Source of the DNA: an uncultured Ignavibacteria bacterium
GTDB lineage: Bacteria > Bacteroidota > Ignavibacteria > Ignavibacteriales > Ignavibacteriaceae
Length of the DNA stretch: 13,093 bases
Reading direction: 5' to 3'
Assembly: GCA_937996765.1 (NCBI GenBank)
Contig: CALKUG010000286.1
Coordinates: 1 to 13,093, forward strand
Shown here: positions 7,621-13,093 of the stretch, piece by piece
Numbering within the stretch: position 1 is the first letter of the stretch
How the letters are laid out: each line of letters starts with the position of its first letter
Made by a program: the position numbers and the translations under genes
The notes under the pieces: generated by a model
Told to the model about the DNA's origin: nothing
Seen by the model: the letters and a program-made list of their open reading frames with translations, nothing else
Database searches by the model: none

Positions 7621-7628
7621 TAATTGCA

Positions 7629-7787
7629 ATGGCTAAAGGTAATAGAGAAATAGTAAAGCTGGTAAGCACCGAGAGCCCTCATATGTACACCACAATGAAG
7701 AACAAGAGAAACACACCTAATCGTATAGAGATTAAAAAGTATGATCCTGTTCTCAGAAAACATGTGATTTACAAAGAGAAGAAATAA
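7629..7787 (+). CDS. rpmG: 50S ribosomal protein L33, cysteine-free form
   Basis: A 52-residue basic protein of the large ribosomal subunit. It starts MAKGNREIVKLVSTES, continues with the family core MYTTMKNKRNTPNRIEIKKYDP (residues 19-40, interrupted here only by my summary) and ends VLRKHVIYKEKK. The tail closely resembles the proteobacterial and chlamydial L33 type. It contains no cysteine, so it belongs to the zinc-independent C-minus class and not the CxxC...CxxC class. Start, strong AAGGAG site and a downstream terminator are all clear. It is a single-gene unit, not next to rpmB, secE or nusG. Length is normal. Whether it is the only L33 gene of the genome or a second copy cannot be told from this window. 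Confidence 0.95.
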   Translation: MAKGNREIVKLVSTESPHMYTTMKNKRNTPNRIEIKKYDPVLRKHVIYKEKK

Positions 7788-7804
7788 ACCTATCAGGTTT
7801 TAAT

Positions 7805-7831
7805 AAAAAAGGAGGTTTAACCTCCTTTTTT
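7805..7831. terminator. Bidirectional intrinsic terminator between rpmG and the histidine kinase gene
   Basis: AAAAAAGGAGG, loop TTTAA, CCTCCTTTTTT: an 11-bp stem with a 5-nt loop, flanked by A and T runs, so it can serve both the rpmG transcript and the convergent kinase transcript. A smaller hairpin (AAACC-TATCA-GGTTT, 7786-7800) lies just before it, starting within the rpmG stop codon. Confidence 0.85.
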
Positions 7832-7858
7832 TATTTTAAACGTATTTCAAAAACAAGT

Positions 7859-9283
7859 TTAGTTTTCGTGAGAACGAGGTAAGCTAAAACTCATTTTTGT
7901 ACCTACCCCAACTTGCGATTCCACATTAATTTTGCCTGCGTTGCTCTCGACAAATTCCTTAACCAGAATTAACCCTAATCCCGTACCTTTCTCTTTTTTT
8001 GTCCCTACTCCTGTTGCGGCCCGATCAATGGTAAACAGTTTCTCGGATATATGAGGGGGAATTCCCACACCATAATCTCTTACGGTAATAGTATTATCTT
8101 CTTGGTTAGAGGTGTGATAGATGTCTATGGTCGATTCAGGATAAGAGAACTTTAATGCGTTAGAAAGTAGATTCCGCACAACAGTAGCAATCATATTTGG
8201 GTCTGCTAAAACAAAAACTCCAAGTGGTACGGTATTGTTAATAGTTATTTTTTTATCGACAAGCCTCGCTCGCAAAAGGTTAATTTCGGCAGTGATTATT
8301 TTCCCAATCTCAAAATACTCTTTTTGTGGCAATAGACTTCCGGTTTGAACAAGACTCCACTGCAGTAAGTTTTCTAAGAGTTCATAAACCGATTTACTTG
8401 CTTTGGCAAGCTGACCTGCAAGCTCCGAAATGGTTTTAATATCGAGCGAAACAGCTTCTTGTGCGAGATATTCCGAAAGACCTAATATTCCGGTAAAAGG
8501 GGCTCGTAAGTCGTGGCCAATAATCGAGAAGAATTTATCTTTACTCGCATTTAATTGCTGTAATTTAGCTTCGCTTTCAATAACCATCCGTTCAGCTTGA
8601 TGCCGTTTTGTAATATCTTGTTTAACCGCAAAATAATTGGTAGTCTTGCCATTAGCATCTTTGAATGGAGTTATGGTTGTATCTTCGATGTAGAAACTAC
8701 CATCTTTTCGTCTGTTGATTACATCACCACGCCAGGTTTTTCCAAGTGACAAATCTTGCCACATAACCTTGTAAAATTCGTTGTCGTGCATTCCTGATTT
8801 TAAAATACGGGGAGTTTTGCCAAGTAGTTCGGACTCCGCATAACCACACTGTTTATAAAATGCCGTGTTGGCATATATAATTATGCCGTCTTCATTGGTG
8901 ATAAGAAGTGAATTTTCTGCTGCCCCAAGTGCAGATTCTAACATTTCCAAACGAGCTTGATACTCTCTTGATTCGGTTTCGTTAATTATCACCCCGTGAA
9001 AAACAATTTCATCATCCGAGACTTCAACAGGAGTACTGTTAGCTCTCCACCAGACTGCTTTGCCTCGTATTATAAATCTTCCGGAATAATTAAAATCTGA
9101 TCTTTGATTGCAAGCAATGTTGATTGCTTCTATGTAGGCACCTAAATCATCGGGGTGAAGGTAGATGTTATCGGGGTTGTTTTCAATAATTTCTGCAGCT
9201 GTAAGTCCAAAAAGATTTTTGCAGTTTGAGCTGACATAATAGAACCCAGATTCGCCGTTTTTGCGGCGATAAAACTGGTACAA
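7859..9283 (-). CDS. Soluble PAS-PAS sensor histidine kinase
   Basis: Two-component kinase without membrane segments, so it probably senses a cytoplasmic signal. Counting from the TTG at 9283: PAS 1 at about 1-105 (PAS_3 style), PAS 2 at about 115-230 with a PAC end (GSFYIEDTTITPF, YFAVKQDITKR), a short coiled linker, HisKA with FSIIGHDLRAPFTGI (phospho-acceptor H257), and HATPase_c with N-box NLLSNALKFS at 371-380, G1 DYGVGIPP at 403-410 and G2 GTGLGL at 433-438. The catalytic residues look intact. No response regulator is adjacent, so it is an orphan. The start is uncertain: the frame stays open to a stop at 9370-9368, and the residues just upstream (FTEHNPGVL) complete the first PAS strand typical of PGVxYQF domains. 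No ATG, GTG or other TTG lies there. ATT at 9340 with AAGAG 6 nt upstream is a possible non-canonical start. Confidence 0.88.
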   Translation of the reverse strand: MYQFYRRKNGESGFYYVSSNCKNLFGLTAAEIIENNPDNIYLHPDDLGAYIEAINIACNQRSDFNYSGRFIIRGKAVWWRANSTPVEVSDDEIVFHGVIINETESREYQARLEMLESALGAAENSLLITNEDGIIIYANTAFYKQCGYAESELLGKTPRILKSGMHDNEFYKVMWQDLSLGKTWRGDVINRRKDGSFYIEDTTITPFKDANGKTTNYFAVKQDITKRHQAERMVIESEAKLQQLNASKDKFFSIIGHDLRAPFTGILGLSEYLAQEAVSLDIKTISELAGQLAKASKSVYELLENLLQWSLVQTGSLLPQKEYFEIGKIITAEINLLRARLVDKKITINNTVPLGVFVLADPNMIATVVRNLLSNALKFSYPESTIDIYHTSNQEDNTITVRDYGVGIPPHISEKLFTIDRAATGVGTKKEKGTGLGLILVKEFVESNAGKINVESQVGVGTKMSFSLPRSHEN

Positions 9284-9470
9284 AACACCTGGGTTGTGTT
9301 CGGTGAATTTATCTATAAATGCGGTGTCGAATGTTGTAATGGAAATCTCTTGATTACTTGGCGAAAGTTAATGTTATTTAAACAATGAAAAAAGTCATTT
9401 TTACAAAATGGACATGGGTTTTAACAATCATCGAGGTTTTTCCTTTGAAAGTTTAATATAAAAAGCATTT

Positions 9471-10532
9471 ATGGATACATTAGTTCGAAAAATTGTCATT
9501 TTCTTTTTTATGGTGGGTTTGTTTTCGTTACTCTCTTTTTTTGCCGATTTAATAATCCCCTTAGTTTTTGCCGGTTTGATGGCAATGTTATTTCAACCCA
9601 TTGTACTGTATATGGCAAAAAATAAATACACTAAGGTTTTGATTGTACCGAGTATAACAATTATTACAGCTGCAATTGGGATGATTATATTTTTGATACT
9701 TTCTGCCTCAATGGGAGGATTTATTAGTGAGAGTGATTACCTCTACGATAGATTAAATACAAAATTATTTTTTGTGTTTCAGGAATTATCACTCTGGATA
9801 CAATCAATTACCGGAAGCAAAGTTGAACTCAGTACCATAGCACTCAGTATGCTTTCAGCAGGCAATATTCAAAGTATTGCAAACTACTTAGTAACTTCGA
9901 CCACGCACTATTTAACTGCGTTTTTTATGTTTCTTTTCTATTTTGTTATTTTCCTTTATACATTACCCGAATACAAATCTTATCTCCTCTATGTTGGCGG
10001 TGATTCTCGTGGAAAAACATTGATTTCTGCTTACGAAAAAATTCAGAAAACGGTTCAATCTTACGTAGTAATGAAAACAATTATCGCCTTCGCTACAGGT
10101 TTTTTGGTTTGGTTGACCTGCATTATTATGGATGTTCAATTTGCTTTTTTATGGGGATTTATAGTGTTTATTCTTGACTTTATACCGTTTATTGGCTCAT
10201 TGTTTGCAATATTATTACCTACAGCAATGGGCTTTGTTGTTTTCGACTCAACCGGAACATTATTTGTATTTTTCTTGATTCTATTTGCAATTCAACAAAT
10301 AACCGGAAATATTTTAGAACCCGTTCTCATGGGGAATCAATTAAATCTTAACACCATAACAGCCATGGCAGGACTCGTTTTCTGGGGATCGATTTGGGGT
10401 GTTGCCGGAATGCTGCTAGCTATTCCGTTACTGGTTGTGTTGAAAATGATTTTTGAAGAAACTGAAGACCTTTCCTTTTTGGGCAGATTAATGGGTGGGC
10501 CAAAAAATGTAGTAAAGAAGATAGTCTTTTAA
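9471..10532 (+). CDS. AI-2E family (PerM/UPF0118) membrane permease, copy 1
   Basis: Multi-pass inner-membrane protein of 353 residues. The family includes proteins annotated as AI-2 exporters and Na+/H+ antiporters, so the substrate is not predictable. Hydrophobic segments lie near 8-25, 27-48, 58-80, 145-165, 203-222, 225-275 and 300-335, with a soluble loop at about 83-145. The diagnostic C-terminal signature is present: NILEPVLMGNQLNLNTI at about 278-294, followed by FWGSIWGVAGMLLAIPLLVV. ATG 9471 opens a sequence colinear with copy 2; no Shine-Dalgarno is visible. It is divergent from the kinase gene and followed by a tandem paralogue. Confidence 0.92.
   Translation: MDTLVRKIVIFFFMVGLFSLLSFFADLIIPLVFAGLMAMLFQPIVLYMAKNKYTKVLIVPSITIITAAIGMIIFLILSASMGGFISESDYLYDRLNTKLFFVFQELSLWIQSITGSKVELSTIALSMLSAGNIQSIANYLVTSTTHYLTAFFMFLFYFVIFLYTLPEYKSYLLYVGGDSRGKTLISAYEKIQKTVQSYVVMKTIIAFATGFLVWLTCIIMDVQFAFLWGFIVFILDFIPFIGSLFAILLPTAMGFVVFDSTGTLFVFFLILFAIQQITGNILEPVLMGNQLNLNTITAMAGLVFWGSIWGVAGMLLAIPLLVVLKMIFEETEDLSFLGRLMGGPKNVVKKIVF
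9537..9587 (+). repeat. 51-bp perfect repeat inside permease copy 1
   Basis: Identical to 10784-10834. It covers the codons for the FADLIIPLVFAGLMAM segment (about residues 24-39) and is bounded by synonymous differences on both sides. Confidence 0.85.
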
Positions 10533-10560
10533 ATATATTTCCCTTTTCTCTTAAAATGAT

Positions 10561-10616
10561 AGCAGCTCTAAAAACGTATTTTAAACCACAAAGTACAAAA
10601 TTGAGCTGCTTTTGTT
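10561..10616 (+). terminator. Possible terminator after permease copy 1
   Basis: AGCAGCTC (10561-10568) can pair with GAGCTGCT (10603-10610), an 8-bp stem with a 34-nt loop followed by TTTGTT. The large loop makes this weaker than a standard intrinsic terminator. If it works, copy 2 is transcribed separately. Apart from this hairpin, the 185-bp gap 10533-10717 shows nothing else I can assign. Confidence 0.35.
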
Positions 10617-10717
10617 TTATCCTGTTCCTCAATCCCAATTTTTTTATATGTTTACGCTAAGATTTCTAAAGATTTAGAACAGCTATTTTTATATGAATTG
10701 ATAACAAAAAAGTATTT

Positions 10718-11770
10718 ATGGATGCATTAGTTCGAAAAATTGTATTTTTCTTTTTTATGGTGGTATTGTTCACCTTGCTGTCATTTTTTGCCGATTTAAT
10801 AATCCCCTTAGTTTTTGCCGGTTTGATGGCAATGCTATTCCAGCCTATTGTATTGTTTATGGCAAGAAATAAATACACAAAAGTATTTATAGTTCCAAGC
10901 ATAACCATTATTACCGGTGCAATAGGAATGCTTATCTTTCTTATACTTTCTGCCTCAATGGGCGAGCTCATTAATGATAGTGAATTATTGTTTAATCAAT
11001 TGAACGCAAAACTTGTTTTTGGTTTTGAACATCTTGCTTTAGGCTTACATTCATTAACCGGAAAAAAAATTGAATTTAATACTTTAGTTGCAGGTATGTT
11101 CTCGGTTGGTAATATACAGAGTATTGCAAATTCGTTGGTTACATCAACCACACATTTCTTAACCGAATTTTTTATGTTCCTGTTTTATTTTGTGATCTTC
11201 CTCTATACTCTGCCTGATTATAAATCTTATTTCAACTATGTTGGTGGTGATGCAAAGGGAAAAACTTTGGTTAATTCTTACGAAAGAATTCAAAAAACTG
11301 TGCACTCATATGTTGTAATGAAAACAGTAATCAGTTTTATTACCGGTTTATTAGTTGCACTTACCTGCGTAATAATGGACGTAAAATTTGCTTTTTTGTG
11401 GGGATTTATAACTTTTATACTTCACTTTATTCCGTTTATCGGCTCATTGTTAGCTATATTTTTACCCACAATTATGGGCTTTGTGATATTCGACTCAACA
11501 GGAACATTGGTGGTGTTTTTCCTGATACTGTTAGCAATACAACAAATAACCGGAAATGTTTTGGAGCCAATAATGATGGGAAGCAAACTTAACCTAAATA
11601 CTATTACCGCCATGGCGGGACTCGTATTCTGGGGTTACATTTGGGGTATAGCAGGAATGTTGTTGGCTATTCCATTACTTGTTGTGCTGAAAATGATTTT
11701 TGAAGAAACAGAGGAACTTTCATTTCTGGGTAGGTTGATGGGCGGACCCAAAAGCGACCGAATTATCTAA
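10718..11770 (+). CDS. AI-2E family (PerM/UPF0118) membrane permease, copy 2
   Basis: Tandem paralogue of the preceding permease, 350 residues. My hand alignment shows about 74 differences in roughly 345 aligned positions (near 79% identity) without internal gaps. The same membrane segments and the signature NVLEPIMMGSKLNLNTI plus FWGYIWGIAGMLLAIPLLVV are present. Differences cluster at residues about 83-130, the soluble loop, where more than half the positions differ; the N-terminal 45 residues and the C-terminal 70 are nearly unchanged. Similarity begins only a few bases before the ATG (AAAAAG.ATTTATGGAT) and ends at GRLMGGPK. The last residues (SDRII against NVVKKIVF) are unrelated, so only the coding unit is recognisably duplicated. 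It converges on the GT9 gene with a 20-bp gap. Confidence 0.92.
   Translation: MDALVRKIVFFFFMVVLFTLLSFFADLIIPLVFAGLMAMLFQPIVLFMARNKYTKVFIVPSITIITGAIGMLIFLILSASMGELINDSELLFNQLNAKLVFGFEHLALGLHSLTGKKIEFNTLVAGMFSVGNIQSIANSLVTSTTHFLTEFFMFLFYFVIFLYTLPDYKSYFNYVGGDAKGKTLVNSYERIQKTVHSYVVMKTVISFITGLLVALTCVIMDVKFAFLWGFITFILHFIPFIGSLLAIFLPTIMGFVIFDSTGTLVVFFLILLAIQQITGNVLEPIMMGSKLNLNTITAMAGLVFWGYIWGIAGMLLAIPLLVVLKMIFEETEELSFLGRLMGGPKSDRII
10784..10834 (+). repeat. 51-bp perfect repeat inside permease copy 2
   Basis: Second copy of the sequence at 9537-9587, about 1.25 kb away in direct orientation and in the same reading frame. Confidence 0.85.
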
Positions 11771-11790
11771 TTTTTAGAAAAAAATATCGG

Positions 11791-12912
11791 CTACTTTTTG
11801 TCAATCTTTTGCATAAGTTCTGTTATCGCCGCAAGTACAACTTCTGTTGAAATAGACTCCATACAATTGGGCTTAAAATCACATTTTGGTTTGTAGCAAA
11901 CTAAACAATCTAACTCAGGGAGAACTTTGGTTATTAAACCGTAATCTTCAATCTCATTGGAAGAAGTAGGCCCAAATAAACATACAACATACTTCTGCAA
12001 AGCAGCTGCAGCATGCAGAGCCATTGTGTCGCCTGTAACAAGAATATCACATGCATCGATAAGCGCAAAAAAGCCACGCAAATTATTTTCGGTTCCGGTA
12101 TCGTGAACCTGTGGATACTGAGATTTTAGTTGTTGGTTTCTTTCACGTTCATCTTCGCCGCCGTAGAGCACAACTTCAACATTGGGGAATTCCAAAAGCC
12201 GTTTTATCAAGTCAGAGTAACCGGCGAAAGTCCATTGTTTTAATTCCCATTTTGTACCGGCACCGGTATTGAGTCCGATAACAATTTTGGTTGTATCTAT
12301 CTTATTTAAGAATTGCTGAGTAGTTTTTTTCTCTGCTTCGGAAAGATAGATTTGAATAGGGGATTGCTCATAAGGGAATCCAGCAATGTTATGCATAATC
12401 TCCTGATACGTGAGAGTATTTGCTTTTTTAACTGCATCAAATACACCCATCTCCAACCAGTATTCGGCTTCCGGGGTAAATGGAACTACTTTGCCTTTAA
12501 TGCTTAAACCAAAGCCACGCTTAGTTTTAGCTTTTATTAACGAAGCCAAGGGTGCACTTGTAGGCGAAGCATCGGCATGGATAAGTAAATCGTACTCTTG
12601 TGCAAGAAGTGTTTGAAATGTTTCGGGAGATTCAAATGCAAGAAGATTATCTACATTGGGGTTGTTGGCAAATATGGCAAGTGCATTGCTTCGGGTAACC
12701 CAAGTAATAGATGTTGTAGGTAGCTCTTTTTTTATAGCACCTAAAATCGAAGTGGAACGCAGAACATCCCCAACGGCATCCAGTTTAATAACAAGAGTTT
12801 TATGTTCTATTGGTGCGTAGTGCGTACACTCGGTGCATACAATACCAAACTGTTTATTCGGAGCACAAGGGCGATCTCCGCGATAAAATCTACAATCAGT
12901 TTTTAATATCAA
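11791..12912 (-). CDS. Glycosyltransferase family 9 protein (ADP-heptose:LPS heptosyltransferase-like) with two cysteine clusters
   Basis: Likely transfers heptose or a related sugar from a nucleotide donor during LPS or surface-glycan core synthesis at the inner face of the inner membrane. GT-B fold marks of GT9: LVIKLDAVGDVLRST at 40-54 (usual GDVLxxT), IGLNTGAGTKWELKQW in the middle (donor-site start, with the usual KxW), VTGDTMALHAAAAL and CLFGPTSSNEIEDYG (donor-binding D/H and GPT motifs). Unusual additions are an N-terminal cluster C7, C16, C26, C29 within CRFYRGDRPC and CTEC, and a C-terminal cluster C336, C339, C344, C350. The start is TTG at 12912, because the frame upstream has no ATG before a stop at 12957-12955 and the first cysteine motif begins at once; AGGA lies 10 nt upstream. 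It follows the partial glycosyltransferase gene by 17 bp, probably in one operon. The exact sugar is unknown. Confidence 0.9.
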   Translation of the reverse strand: MILKTDCRFYRGDRPCAPNKQFGIVCTECTHYAPIEHKTLVIKLDAVGDVLRSTSILGAIKKELPTTSITWVTRSNALAIFANNPNVDNLLAFESPETFQTLLAQEYDLLIHADASPTSAPLASLIKAKTKRGFGLSIKGKVVPFTPEAEYWLEMGVFDAVKKANTLTYQEIMHNIAGFPYEQSPIQIYLSEAEKKTTQQFLNKIDTTKIVIGLNTGAGTKWELKQWTFAGYSDLIKRLLEFPNVEVVLYGGEDERERNQQLKSQYPQVHDTGTENNLRGFFALIDACDILVTGDTMALHAAAALQKYVVCLFGPTSSNEIEDYGLITKVLPELDCLVCYKPKCDFKPNCMESISTEVVLAAITELMQKIDKK

Positions 12913-12929
12913 AAGTCTGTATTCCTGAC

Positions 12930-13093
12930 TTAATGTGTTTGTTTGAGTATTGTGTTAAAGGTTTCGTTAATAGTGTTAAAACCATTATTCTTTACAAAAA
13001 GCTCAATCTCTTCAGTAAAGTTTGTTTTGTTCTGAATTTCAAAAAAGTGTTTTATTGATTCCGCAATTGCAACGGGGTTGGGCTTTTTAACCA
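12930..13093 (-). CDS. C-terminus of a probable GT4-family glycosyltransferase (partial)
   Basis: Only the last 53 residues are inside the window: KKPNPVAIAESIKHFFE near the start, then FTEEIELFVKNNGFNTINET and a stop at 12932-12930. The layout of proline-asparagine followed by a helix (xPxxIAESIxxFFE), a short linker and a helix ending the protein is typical of GT4 (RfaB/GT-B) C-termini, where it follows the donor-binding E-x7-E region that would lie outside the window. It is directly upstream of the GT9 gene with a 17-bp gap, which supports a polysaccharide gene cluster. Identification from such a short tail is tentative; another protein ending in helices is possible. Confidence 0.55.
   Translation of the reverse strand, partial: VKKPNPVAIAESIKHFFEIQNKTNFTEEIELFVKNNGFNTINETFNTILKQTH

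Noticed and set aside
7539..7763. Open frame on the minus strand across rpmG and its promoter region
   Set aside because: It is antisense to the clear L33 gene, with its strong ribosome binding site, and resembles no known protein.
9385..9456. 23-codon open frame (MKKVIFTKWTWVLTIIEVF...) just upstream of permease copy 1
   Set aside because: Hydrophobic and 14 bp before the permease, so a leader peptide is imaginable, but there is no ribosome binding site and nothing comparable precedes copy 2.
10666..10971. 101-residue open frame on the minus strand opposite the start of permease copy 2
   Set aside because: Shadow of the permease coding sequence, which has family signatures; no start signal.
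12810..13058. 82-residue plus-strand open frame at the right end
   Set aside because: It covers the GT9 start and the upstream glycosyltransferase tail, both coherent on the minus strand, and looks random.
1..13093. Search for CRISPR arrays, tRNA genes, IS ends, toxin-antitoxin pairs and defence islands
   Set aside because: No regularly spaced direct repeats, tRNA-like GTTCRA arms, transposase motifs or paired small toxin genes were visible; the only notable repeat is the permease duplication.

Overview
The window (about 13.1 kb, AT-rich) looks like a chromosomal segment from a bacterium of the Bacteroidota/Chlorobiota/Ignavibacteria assemblage. This rests on three inferences: several intergenic regions carry TAnnTTTG-like -7 promoter elements; most genes lack a clear Shine-Dalgarno sequence; and the protein content fits (ThrA-like stand-alone aspartokinase, MetX, MeaB, AI-2E family permeases, GT9 enzymes with cysteine clusters). 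No tRNA, rRNA, CRISPR array, insertion sequence or phage gene was seen. No intergenic gap exceeds about 190 bp.

Layout from left to right. (1) 1-1927, minus strand: aspartokinase followed 14 bp later by a truncated metX, an aspartate-to-methionine/threonine branch operon. (2) 2059-4545, plus strand: a large 828-residue protein of unknown function. By eye it has a Lon-N-like N-terminal domain, a helical middle, a DUF483-like CC...CxxxCxH cysteine block and an extremely acidic tail. It is the most unusual gene here. (3) 7549-4553, minus strand: a four-gene operon prsW-like protease > unknown 234-residue protein > nadD > meaB, in which every junction is a 4-base stop/start overlap. (4) 7629-7787, plus strand: a small cysteine-free ribosomal protein L33 gene with its own promoter, strong RBS and terminator, divergent from prsW. 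(5) 9283-7859, minus strand: a soluble PAS-PAS-HisKA-HATPase sensor kinase whose coding frame extends upstream of its only conventional start codon. (6) 9471-10532 and 10718-11770, plus strand: tandem paralogous AI-2E/PerM family permeases. (7) 13093-11791, minus strand: the tail of a probable GT4-type glycosyltransferase followed by a GT9 (heptosyltransferase-like) enzyme, part of a surface polysaccharide or LPS assembly cluster continuing beyond the window.

The genes do not form one pathway: amino-acid synthesis, NAD synthesis, B12-dependent mutase maintenance, signalling, membrane transport and envelope glycosylation sit side by side. The candidates for undescribed biology are the 828-residue multidomain protein, the unknown gene locked by overlaps between prsW and nadD, and the permease pair, whose divergence is concentrated in one loop. 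The functional labels come from motif recognition by eye, without any database search.
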